From JACJXW01 sp964418125 (GTDB lineage Bacteria > Bacteroidota > Bacteroidia > Chitinophagales > Saprospiraceae): a stretch of 64,000 bases of DNA. The notes beneath the pieces were generated by a model, which saw only the letters and a list, made by a program, of their open reading frames with translations, made no database searches and was not told where the DNA came from. The position numbers were made by a program, and so were the translations under genes. The DNA is taken from the NCBI GenBank assembly GCA_964418125.1, contig CAYQKY010000023.1, positions 6,975 to 70,974 on the forward strand. The letters run 5' to 3'. This document shows positions 9,344-16,618 of the stretch, in pieces. Each line of letters begins with the position of its first letter. The stretch's first letter is position 1.

Positions 9344-10768
9344 CTACAGCCACCTCAACGTCCAGTCCGCCAGTTTTTGTTTCCAGCCCGTATACGGCGG
9401 TTTCAGCAGGTCGCCGGTGCCGAAGGGCCATACCTGTTTAAACACTGCCCGGGCGTTGGAGAAAGCTTCAAAGCCATACCAGCCGTGCGATTTGCCGATG
9501 CCGCTGTTGTTATCGCCCCCAAAGGGCAGGTAGTGGTTGTTGAATTGCAGCAGGGTGTGGTTAATGCAGGCCGTACCCGACCGGGTATGGTTCATGATCT
9601 TGCTGATATTGCGCCGGCTTTTGCTGAAGATATACAGGGCCAGCGGCTTTTCGCGGGAGTTGATGATGCCGATCGCCTCCTCCAGGTTCCGGAAGCTGAT
9701 GGCCGGCAGTACCGGGCCGAAGATCTCTTCGGTCATCAGGCGGGCGTCCTGATCCACGTTGGTGACAATGGTTGGGGCGATGTAGCGGCCTGCTTCTTCC
9801 GCCTTCCCGCCGGTGACGGCCCGGGCGCCGTGGCCCAGCGCCTCCTGAAGGGATGTATTTATCCGCTCGAAGTGGCGCCGGTTGACGATGCGGGGGTAAT
9901 CGGCAGACTGCTGCGGGTCTTCGCCGTAGGAGGCTTTCAGTTGCTGTTCTATCTTTTTCAGCAGTTCTTCCTTCCGGCTTTCGTGGACCAGGAGATAATC
10001 CGGTGCGATGCAGGTCTGGCCCATGTTCACGTGCTTACCCCAGGCGATGCGGGCGGCGGCCTTGTCGATGTCGGCCGTTTCATCTACAATAGTAGGGGAT
10101 TTGCCGCCCAATTCCAGGGTGACCGAAGTGAGGTGTTTGGCAGCCGCCTGCATGACGATCTTGCCTACCGCCGGAGAGCCGGTGAAGAAAATATGGTTGA
10201 ACGGCAGTTCCAGCAGTGCTTTTGACGTTTCTACTGCGCCTTCTACCAGCGCTACTTCGTCTTCCGGAAAGGCCTCCTTTACGATCTTTCGCATAATTGC
10301 GGAAGAGTGGGGCGTATTTTCCGAAGGCTTCAATATGGCGCAGTTGCCTGCGGCGATGGCCGAAACCAGCGGAGCGAAAATGAGGTTGACCGGGAAGTTC
10401 CATGGAGCGATGATCAGCACCACTCCTTTGGGCTGGTATTGGATATAAGAGCGGGAGCCCAGCAGAGGCAGAGGCGTCCCTACACTTTGCGGTTTCATCC
10501 ATCGCTTCAGGTTGCGGATGGTGTGTTTGATCTCGGAGGTAATGATGTAGATCTCGGTGAGGTCAACTTCTATGGGGGGCTTTTGGAAGTCTTTGTAGAG
10601 TGCGTCGCGGATCTCCTGCCGGTACTGCATCAGGGCTTTTTGCAGGCGCCGGAGCCTGGCGATGCGTTCGCGGGCGGTGGTTTGGGCCATGGCCTGCTGA
10701 TTGGCGCGCTGTGCTTCGAAGATGCGCCGGATCTCTTGTCTGGAAGTATCGGTCATTCCTGCGGTCAT
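9344..10768 (-). CDS. aldehyde dehydrogenase family protein
   Basis: From the ATG at 10768 (an alternative ATG lies at 10756) the protein is about 474 residues, normal for class-3-type aldehyde dehydrogenases. The family marks are visible: substrate/NAD region APWNFPVNL, AILKPSE, the FFTGSPAVGK nucleotide loop, LELGGKSP with the general-base Glu, the catalytic Cys in GQTCIAPDYLL, and EEIFGPVLP. It should oxidise fatty or aromatic aldehydes with NAD(P). The C-terminal LADWTLRWL tail is hydrophobic, as in membrane-associated fatty aldehyde dehydrogenases (inference). The thioesterase gene lies 50 bp upstream on the same strand, suggesting linked acyl/aldehyde metabolism. Confidence 0.93.
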   Translation of the reverse strand: MTAGMTDTSRQEIRRIFEAQRANQQAMAQTTARERIARLRRLQKALMQYRQEIRDALYKDFQKPPIEVDLTEIYIITSEIKHTIRNLKRWMKPQSVGTPLPLLGSRSYIQYQPKGVVLIIAPWNFPVNLIFAPLVSAIAAGNCAILKPSENTPHSSAIMRKIVKEAFPEDEVALVEGAVETSKALLELPFNHIFFTGSPAVGKIVMQAAAKHLTSVTLELGGKSPTIVDETADIDKAAARIAWGKHVNMGQTCIAPDYLLVHESRKEELLKKIEQQLKASYGEDPQQSADYPRIVNRRHFERINTSLQEALGHGARAVTGGKAEEAGRYIAPTIVTNVDQDARLMTEEIFGPVLPAISFRNLEEAIGIINSREKPLALYIFSKSRRNISKIMNHTRSGTACINHTLLQFNNHYLPFGGDNNSGIGKSHGWYGFEAFSNARAVFKQVWPFGTGDLLKPPYTGWKQKLADWTLRWL

Positions 10769-10818
10769 GGACTGGTGGTTTTTGAATTCAGGCAGTGGCG
10801 GGAGAAAAGGCTTTGCAC

Positions 10819-11277
10819 TTAATTCGCTGCCGGCTGTTGTTCCAGCTGGTGAATGCCCTGGCTGAGCGGCTCCGGGACCGGCGCTTTGCGCCGTTGCCGG
10901 TAATCGTAAGTGACCATAACGGCGTTGGCGATGGCCACAAGCCGGTTGTGTCGGCGGCTGTACATCCTGCAATGCATGGTGAAGCGGTCTTCCTGCATCT
11001 CGGATACCCTGATGCCCAGAGCGATCGTGTCCGGGTAAGTAACGGGAAAGAGGTATTTGCAGTCTTGTTTTGCCAGGATGACACCGGGCATGCCCTCGTC
11101 TTCATCTGTCATGACGACCGGATAATCCAGGTGGTCCAGATAAGCGACCCGCGCGTGTTCGAACCAGCGCAGATAAATGACGTTGCTGACATGCCCGGCG
11201 GCGTCCATCTCCCCCCACTGTACATCAATATCAACGGTAACGGGAAAACTGTTCAATTCCTTACTGATATCGTCCAT
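10819..11277 (-). CDS. acyl-CoA thioesterase (4HBT hotdog family)
   Basis: The 152-residue protein shows the single-hotdog 4-hydroxybenzoyl-CoA thioesterase pattern near its N-terminus: VQWGEMDAAGHVSNVIYLRWFEHAR. The usual catalytic Asp position reads GEMD, keeping the Asp of the DxxxHVxN motif. It should hydrolyse acyl-CoA thioesters. The ATG at 11277 gives the standard length. It is followed at 50 bp by the aldehyde dehydrogenase gene, so the pair may handle an acyl-CoA and its aldehyde. Confidence 0.88.
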   Translation of the reverse strand: MDDISKELNSFPVTVDIDVQWGEMDAAGHVSNVIYLRWFEHARVAYLDHLDYPVVMTDEDEGMPGVILAKQDCKYLFPVTYPDTIALGIRVSEMQEDRFTMHCRMYSRRHNRLVAIANAVMVTYDYRQRRKAPVPEPLSQGIHQLEQQPAAN

Positions 11278-11369
11278 TCAGGTGTGCGTTGTTTCGGCTT
11301 TCTCAAATTTCGGATCAGAAATAAGTGTGCCCTAAAATAGGAAAAGTTTTTGAACAGTCGCCGCATTAC

Positions 11370-12437
11370 CTACTGTTTCACCACGCGGTAGCCGGCAGAT
11401 TCCCCCTGGTAGTGCACCTGGAGGAGGTACACTCCTTTATTCCATCCGCCGGTGGAGATCGCCGGCGCTCCGGTATGCAGTATCTGCCGGGGTATCACTT
11501 CTTTACCTTCGGAATTCAGGACTCTTACCTCAAAGGAAGCCTCCCGGGGAGCCTGTATGAAGAGGGCGTCTTCTACGGGGTTGGGAAAGATGCTGAACTG
11601 CGCTGTCCATGCCGGCCGGGCGGCGCCGGAGACCACGATGGAGATGGGGGCTGAAGTGGGGCGGCAGTTACTGCCATCGCTGACTCTCACCGTATAGGCC
11701 CCGCTTTCCTGGGGCTCATAGCTTTGGGCAGTGGCCCCATTGATTGGGTTTCCGTTGAGTAACCACTGGTACTCGGGGCCGGAGGTGGCGGTGAGCACGC
11801 TGCCGTCCCAACTGATGGTGGGCGCCTGCGGCCCACTGAAGGAGAATGTAGGGCCGATGCCGCTGGTAAGGACGGTTTCCGGGCATTCAAAGGGAGAAAC
11901 ATTGAGCACATAGGTGCCGGGTTCCTTTACCCAGTATTCCGGCCCGGTGGCTCCTTCGATGGGTTCATAATTCCTCAGCCACTGATAAGAGGCATAACTG
12001 CCAAAGGCGTTGGTGATCAGTGCCGAATCGCCCCGGCAGTATTCACTTTGGGGTTCGTGTTGAATGGCCGGAGGCGCGAAAACCCAGCTGTCGATCACGG
12101 CCGGCTCGCTGAGCTGGGTACAGTCGTCACGGGTGAGTTCTGCGAAAAAGAAGGCGTAACCGTAATCGCCGACCGGTATCTCCAGGGCAGGGCCGTCTGC
12201 GCCTTCGATGGGCATGAGTCCATTGCCCGAACCATCAAAATTGTAATACCACTGGTAGCTGTCGAACGGTTCGGCAATGCTCATTTTAACGGTGTCATAG
12301 GAGCAGTATACTCCGTTGGGCGCCATGGGCTCCAGGTCGATGTCGGCCTCGAAACCGCACTGGGCCCGCAGGGAAGGCTGGCTTAGTGAAAAAACAAAGG
12401 CCAGAAGGATAGCCTGGTGGTTGATTGTTTTCAGCAT
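11370..12437 (-). CDS. secreted Ig/PKD-like protein with T9SS type-A sorting domain
   Basis: The 355-residue protein begins with a signal peptide (LLAFVFSLSQPSLRAQ). Three Ig-like modules with a Tyr-Gln-Trp core follow (YQWYYNFDG, YQWLRNYEP, YQWLLNGNP), each with a G(A/P)TGPEY/GATAQSYEP type loop. The C-terminal 80 residues (FSIFPNPVEDALFI to GVYLLQVHYQGESAGYRVVKQ) match the type-A T9SS sorting domain, with the IFPNP start and the final basic segment. It is predicted to be exported by T9SS and attached to the surface; binding partner is unknown. Confidence 0.88.
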   Translation of the reverse strand: MLKTINHQAILLAFVFSLSQPSLRAQCGFEADIDLEPMAPNGVYCSYDTVKMSIAEPFDSYQWYYNFDGSGNGLMPIEGADGPALEIPVGDYGYAFFFAELTRDDCTQLSEPAVIDSWVFAPPAIQHEPQSEYCRGDSALITNAFGSYASYQWLRNYEPIEGATGPEYWVKEPGTYVLNVSPFECPETVLTSGIGPTFSFSGPQAPTISWDGSVLTATSGPEYQWLLNGNPINGATAQSYEPQESGAYTVRVSDGSNCRPTSAPISIVVSGAARPAWTAQFSIFPNPVEDALFIQAPREASFEVRVLNSEGKEVIPRQILHTGAPAISTGGWNKGVYLLQVHYQGESAGYRVVKQ

Positions 12438-12873
12438 AATTGATAAGGTTTGTTGGATGAATTTTTTTGCTGCAAATTGAGGGTATTGAGAGGATGCGTC
12501 AAGTGTTGCCGTTCAATTTGTAATGTCCGGGCAAAAAGGCGAAATAACTGCTGGGTTTTCCAACGTCCGGCTTTTGTGTTTTATACATAAAATACCTCCG
12601 TGTATGGAGTTTAACGGCCTGCTCATCTTACCAAACTACCTATTCATAGAAACCTCCTTCTTTTGGAGATCATCCCGTGCAACTTCTGCGTTTAAATACC
12701 GTCTTTGATAACAAAGACACTTCAGGACGAAAAATTAAAATTATAAGCTGGAAAATTACCCTGTTGTTATCAGGTGTTGAGCAGGGGCTGGAAACCGGTG
12801 CTGTCAAGATGCCGGGCTTAAAGTTCTTTGCCTGCACCTATTTACCCGATTGTTAAACCCTAAATTTTTTATC
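12438..12873. other. intergenic region between divergent genes, no gene seen
   Basis: This 436-bp AT-richer stretch separates two divergently transcribed genes. Short open frames here (such as the one at 12523-12708) lack a start context and recognisable products. It should contain both promoters, but I see no convincing full TTTG/TANNTTTG pair. Confidence 0.5.
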
Positions 12874-13227
12874 ATGAAAACCTTCCGTATTAGTTTCGTT
12901 CTGGCTTTCTGTATTTTGGCCACAAGTTATGCTTTTTCTGCACCCGTATCGGCAGATGTATCTCCCAACTCCGAACTGCGAAAGGAGGTGGCCAAGTTGA
13001 TCAAAACTCCTGAACTGAGCAAAAAGGGCATTGCAGAAACCCATGCCTTCATCAATTTTATGGTCAACGAGGACAACGAGATCGTCATTCTTAATGTAGT
13101 GAGTGACAACGACTACATCAAGGAATTCGTCAGGGAGAGCCTGAACAGGAAGAAGGTCGAGGCCGATGGCCTGGAAACCTTCACGGAATACAATATTAAA
13201 ATTGCATTCCGGTCGGAAAAGGCCTGA
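12874..13227 (+). CDS. small secreted protein, TonB C-terminal-like
   Basis: From the ATG at 12874 the product is 117 residues with a clear signal peptide (ISFVLAFCILATSYAFSAP). The mature part (about 90 residues) has the helix-strand-strand pattern of TonB C-terminal domains: a conserved FMVNEDNEIVILNV strand, then a helix KEFVRESLNRKKV, then a final strand YNIKIAFRS. Proteins of this size are common in Bacteroidota and lack the membrane anchor and Pro-rich linker of real TonB, so a TonB energy-transducing role is unlikely. Function is unknown. An intrinsic terminator follows at once. Confidence 0.8.
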   Translation: MKTFRISFVLAFCILATSYAFSAPVSADVSPNSELRKEVAKLIKTPELSKKGIAETHAFINFMVNEDNEIVILNVVSDNDYIKEFVRESLNRKKVEADGLETFTEYNIKIAFRSEKA

Positions 13228-13248
13228 TCCGTTTCAAACCCTTTTCCG

Positions 13249-13291
13249 GATAATGCCGGGGTGGCGCGTGCTGCTCCGGCATTATCTTTTT
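13249..13291 (+). terminator. intrinsic terminator
   Basis: Perfect 11-bp arms GATAATGCCGG (13249-13259) and CCGGCATTATC (13276-13286) are followed directly by five T residues. It lies 22 bp after the stop of the small secreted protein and should end its transcript. Confidence 0.85.
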
Positions 13292-13320
13292 CGGACGGGC
13301 TACTTTTAAGTGGCCCGTAA
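13292..13320. repeat. dispersed palindromic element, copy 1
   Basis: Arms ACGGGCTACTT (13295-13305) and AAGTGGCCCGT (13308-13318) flank a TT centre; the context is CGG before and AA after. It abuts the T-run of the preceding terminator. Closely related copies occur at 24634, 45635 and 59506, with degenerate ones at 26241, 31620 and 33034. Confidence 0.85.
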
Positions 13321-13331
13321 ACGGAAGAAAT

Positions 13332-13400
13332 CGCAAATGCGAAGGGCGAAGCCGGAAGGCCCTCGGGAGTCAGATTCCGGCTTCGCCCTTCGCATTTGCG
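13332..13400. repeat. 26-bp perfect inverted repeat
   Basis: Positions 13332-13357 and 13375-13400 are exact reverse complements (26 of 26) around a 17-nt spacer. It sits between the palindromic element and the stop of the convergent membrane-protein gene. No T-run follows on either strand, so it is not a classical terminator, though it would form a very stable RNA hairpin in either direction. Confidence 0.9.
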
Positions 13401-13437
13401 GCTTGGCATGGCCTTCTTTCTCCAGGAGAAGCTCCCC

Positions 13438-14202
13438 TCACCGTTTTTCCTGCCTTCCCAGAAATTGCCGGAGCAGCCGTTGCTGCGGGTGGAGCAGTTC
13501 CTTCAGGGAGTAGACATGAGCGGCCAGGGCAAGCGGAAAAATAAACCCCGGCAGCCAGATGAAAGGCGTCAGGGTCAGGAAAGCACTGTCGGGCACGGTG
13601 ACAAATGCGCGGTAAGGCCCCGGAAGGGAAAAATGGCTGATGATCAGCATATTGGCAAGAGAAGCAATCCCAAAGGTATTCCACAGGATGCCTTCAAACC
13701 GGCGGTAGCGGCCCCGGCTGAAAAAGACATAACCCGCCATCAGGGCAGTAATGCCAACGATTATATCGTAATTGAGCCATTCGAAAGTCATTTGGACTGG
13801 CACGAACCCTCCCTTCACTCCCATCCAGAAGAACAACTCCGTGATGATGCGGCAGGACTGGAAATAGGCCAGCCACCGGATGGGCAGCACCCGCAGGATA
13901 AGGGCGAAAAAGCGGGAAAACAACAACAGGATACTGATGGCGGCAGGCAGCCCGAAAGCCAGTAGCAGGCGTAGAAAGGTTGTCCTCGGCTCGTAGAAGT
14001 ATCCCATGTAAGCAAGTACGGCCAGTATGGCCAGCCAGAATACCATTCCTGTGATGATGAACTGTAATAATTTCTCCCGCTGAACGGCGGGCAGGTGGAG
14101 GCGGTGAAATGCATGGGAAAACCCGTAGTAAAGGCTGCTGAGTACTCCGAGGGTCAACAGAGTAATGATGAGTTGGCCTAGTAAAAAGAGGGTGCCGTCC
14201 AT
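13438..14202 (-). CDS. polytopic membrane protein of unknown function
   Basis: From the ATG at 14202 (MDGTLFLLGQLI) the product is 254 residues with about seven hydrophobic segments: residues about 5-25, 45-65, 70-95, 130-150 and further ones toward the C-terminus. An earlier non-ATG start is possible but adds nothing recognisable. No catalytic motif or known family is apparent. It precedes no obvious partner; the PAP2 gene lies 69 bp upstream on the same strand, so both may share a transcript. Confidence 0.75.
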   Translation of the reverse strand: MDGTLFLLGQLIITLLTLGVLSSLYYGFSHAFHRLHLPAVQREKLLQFIITGMVFWLAILAVLAYMGYFYEPRTTFLRLLLAFGLPAAISILLLFSRFFALILRVLPIRWLAYFQSCRIITELFFWMGVKGGFVPVQMTFEWLNYDIIVGITALMAGYVFFSRGRYRRFEGILWNTFGIASLANMLIISHFSLPGPYRAFVTVPDSAFLTLTPFIWLPGFIFPLALAAHVYSLKELLHPQQRLLRQFLGRQEKR

Positions 14203-14271
14203 GCAGAAAAAAGGAAATTGAGTGAACGGCAATCAATATAGTACAAACTTTTTGGGGGAACAAAAAAGCTT

Positions 14272-15111
14272 CTAAAAACGATAGGCCATTCCCAACCCTT
14301 TCCTGCCTTCATTGTAAAGGACAGAAATACTGGCTCGTCCCCTGGCTTTGCGATGCAATTCCGGGATGAGAATGCCCAATGAAGCGCCGATTATTCCTCC
14401 GGCAATTATATCCGAGGGGAAGTGCTTCAGGGCTTTTATCCGCAAATAGCCTACCATTGCCGGAGGAAGGCAGGCCAGGCCATAAAGCAGGTATTTTTTT
14501 CCTCCCAGTTCCGGATGGTAATCAGCATAAACCTTGGCAGCAAAAAAAGTGGCGGTTGCCGTAGAGCCGACGTGCCCGCTGTAGAATGAATTGCGCAGAT
14601 TGCCAAAATTGCGTTCTTTCATGGGGAGTTCTTCATAGTATACTGCCGGCCGGTAACGGTCTATAAAAGTAGGCCCCAGGGGGCCCCAACCATATAAGTT
14701 GGAGTTGATCGCCTGTGTTTCAGCATACATCAGGCCGATGTCCAGCCAGCTTTGCCGGATCTCAGTATCCAGGAAAAGGAAAAAGGGCAGGAGGGCGGAA
14801 GGGTAGAGGATGTAATTCGAAGCCTCATGGGCGGCATCCTTTTTAAAGGGGTCCTGGCGCAGCGCCCAGCGGTCGAAACGGTTGACCCCTTTGGCGGTGA
14901 TGAGGCGGACGTGCTCCTCCGCCATACCAGGTTTGCTCCTCAGGCGGCTATGGGAGAAGCTGTTGGTAGCTATTCCCGTGAGGGCGATACTCCCGCTGGC
15001 CCAGTAATTGACATGATAAATCTTCCTGGCATCATCCTGAGCCAAGCCATTGCAGCAAATGCATAAGAGAAATAGCCAAAGCGCCACCCGGGTATGTAGG
15101 AGTCCAGTCAT
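14272..15111 (-). CDS. PAP2 superfamily phosphatase
   Basis: The 279-residue protein has an N-terminal signal/anchor (VALWLFLLCICCNGLAQ). The three PAP2 catalytic motifs are readable: an Arg-Pro motif (DRYRPAVYY), the SGH motif (NSFYSGHVG) and the final Arg/His/Asp motif (GYLRIKALKHFPSDIIAGG). These enzymes dephosphorylate lipid phosphates such as phosphatidate or undecaprenyl diphosphate at the membrane; the substrate here is unknown. It is divergent from the HD-PycTM gene across a 183-bp AT-rich region. Confidence 0.88.
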   Translation of the reverse strand: MTGLLHTRVALWLFLLCICCNGLAQDDARKIYHVNYWASGSIALTGIATNSFSHSRLRSKPGMAEEHVRLITAKGVNRFDRWALRQDPFKKDAAHEASNYILYPSALLPFFLFLDTEIRQSWLDIGLMYAETQAINSNLYGWGPLGPTFIDRYRPAVYYEELPMKERNFGNLRNSFYSGHVGSTATATFFAAKVYADYHPELGGKKYLLYGLACLPPAMVGYLRIKALKHFPSDIIAGGIIGASLGILIPELHRKARGRASISVLYNEGRKGLGMAYRF

Positions 15112-15294
15112 GTAGCCCTGTTTTTTCTAGTGTTGGGTAAAAGGTTGTTCCTGTTCAATTTTAAAAATGCTACATTGCTTAAGACAAGAAGATGTAAAAA
15201 ATGTTACACAATTGCTTAAAAAGTTACAATTTAGTAGCTTAATAGTGCAACACATAGGAATTACCATGGTTCGATCAAAGAAAAAGCCGGTAAA
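15112..15294. other. divergent intergenic region with repeated TTGCTTAA
   Basis: This AT-rich divergent spacer must hold promoters for the PAP2 and the HD-PycTM genes. TTGCTTAA occurs twice (about 15176 and 15214) and a related TAGCTTAAT once. The left GCTACATTG and right TTTAGTAGC segments are roughly inverted. This could be an operator, but no complete -7/-33 pair is evident. Confidence 0.35.
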
Positions 15295-16503
15295 ATGAAT
15301 AAAATGGCTGAAAAAACTATTGTCGCGGCAGCCGAGCGTTATGTTACCTCTCTTTTGAAAGAGAAGCTTACTGAGGACCACCGCTATCACAGCCTTCAGC
15401 ATACCCTCAGGGTCCGGGATGCAGCGATGGAACTGGGCAAATTGATGGATCTGAATGAGGAAGAACTGGAAGTGCTCGGCCTGGCAGCGCTTTTCCACGA
15501 TACCGGCTTTACGGAAACTTATGAAGGGCACGAAGCCATCAGCAGACAGATCGCGGAGGCTTTCCTGGAAAGCCAGGAGTATCCGGAGGATAAAATTCAA
15601 CAGGTACTTTTACTGATCGATGCCACCTTCCCGGCCAAACATCCGGCGAGTACCCTGGAAGGGGTCATAAAAGACGCCGACCTGAGCAATCTGGGAAGTG
15701 AAAGGTACTTTGACTCGCTGAAAAACCTGCGTTACGAATGGGCTGTGTTTCTCAATCAGGCTTACAGCGACAGGGAATGGTATAAGATGAATTACAAGTT
15801 CGTGAAAGACCATGAATATCATACCTCTGTAGCTAAAGCTCTTTACGGCCTTCAGTGGGAGGCCAATCGCAAAAAGCTCAAAGAGCTTCGCAATGGCCAT
15901 GCGAAGCCCGGTAAGGAAACAGACAAAAGCAAAGTGGAAAAAGTATCCTCTAAAGCCGGTGCAGGGAACATCTCCAGCAGCAAGAGCGCCCAGATGATGT
16001 TCAAAACTGCCCTGCGCAACCATCTCGACCTAAGCAACCTGGCCGACAACAAGGCCAACATCATGCTCAGTGTAAATGCCCTGATCATCACCATTGTGAT
16101 GCCACTGGCCGCCTCCTATGTAAAAAGCAACCTGTATCTGCTCGTGCCGATGGGCACTTTGCTGGCTACCTGCCTGCTGTCCATGATATTCGCCACGCTG
16201 GCCACCCGGCCCATCAAAATGATGGGCTATACCAGCCGGGACCTTATTGAGTCGGGGCGTTCCAACCTCTTCTTTTTCGGGAATTTCTACAAAATGACCT
16301 TTACCGAATATCAGGAAGGCATGCAACAGGTGGTCTCCAATGACGAAACCCTGGAAGGTTCTATCATGCGCGACCTCTATTACCTCGGCCATTCTCTGGG
16401 CAGGAAATATAACCAGTTGCGGATATGCTATACCATCTTTATGTATGGCGTGATCGCTACGGTTCTGGTCTTCGGCATCAGCTATGCACTGTTTGTATTC
16501 TGA
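15295..16503 (+). CDS. HD-domain phosphohydrolase fused to Pycsar-effector-like (DUF5706) membrane domain
   Basis: The 402-residue product has two parts. Residues about 10-190 form an HD domain: the metal ligands are visible in HSLQHTLRV (about 32-40), FHDTGF (His68-Asp69) and IKDADLSNL (Asp127/129), so it could be a phosphodiesterase acting on a nucleotide. A linker of about 40 Lys/Ser-rich residues follows. Residues about 233-402 carry the DUF5706/PycTM signature HLDLSNLADNKANIMLSVNA, two hydrophobic helices (about 262-300), and a final one (about 380-400). In Pycsar antiphage systems this domain is the cCMP/cUMP-triggered membrane effector. No cyclase is encoded nearby, so defence function is unproven; a housekeeping nucleotide-sensing role is equally possible. 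Confidence 0.85.
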   Translation: MNKMAEKTIVAAAERYVTSLLKEKLTEDHRYHSLQHTLRVRDAAMELGKLMDLNEEELEVLGLAALFHDTGFTETYEGHEAISRQIAEAFLESQEYPEDKIQQVLLLIDATFPAKHPASTLEGVIKDADLSNLGSERYFDSLKNLRYEWAVFLNQAYSDREWYKMNYKFVKDHEYHTSVAKALYGLQWEANRKKLKELRNGHAKPGKETDKSKVEKVSSKAGAGNISSSKSAQMMFKTALRNHLDLSNLADNKANIMLSVNALIITIVMPLAASYVKSNLYLLVPMGTLLATCLLSMIFATLATRPIKMMGYTSRDLIESGRSNLFFFGNFYKMTFTEYQEGMQQVVSNDETLEGSIMRDLYYLGHSLGRKYNQLRICYTIFMYGVIATVLVFGISYALFVF

Positions 16504-16561
16504 CCGGCCCGATATCCTCCTTTTGCGGAGCAGTGAAAATGCCTGCCGTTAAGGTTACTTT

Positions 16562-16618
16562 GAGCCTATCCGAAAATCTCGTTTACTCGGCTACATCTGG
16601 AGGTTTTCGGATAGGCTC
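16562..16618. terminator. bidirectional hairpin overlapping the GAF gene's stop codon
   Basis: Arms GAGCCTATCCGAAAA (16562-16576) and TTTTCGGATAGGCTC (16604-16618) are a perfect 15-bp inverted repeat. The right arm lies inside the last codons of the minus-strand GAF gene and the loop contains its stop codon. It lies 58 bp after the HD-PycTM stop, so it may serve both convergent genes. No long T-run follows. Confidence 0.65.

Noticed and set aside
12874..13227. Bona fide TonB
   Set aside because: It has a cleavable signal and no membrane anchor or proline-rich linker, so only a TonB C-terminal-like fold is suggested.
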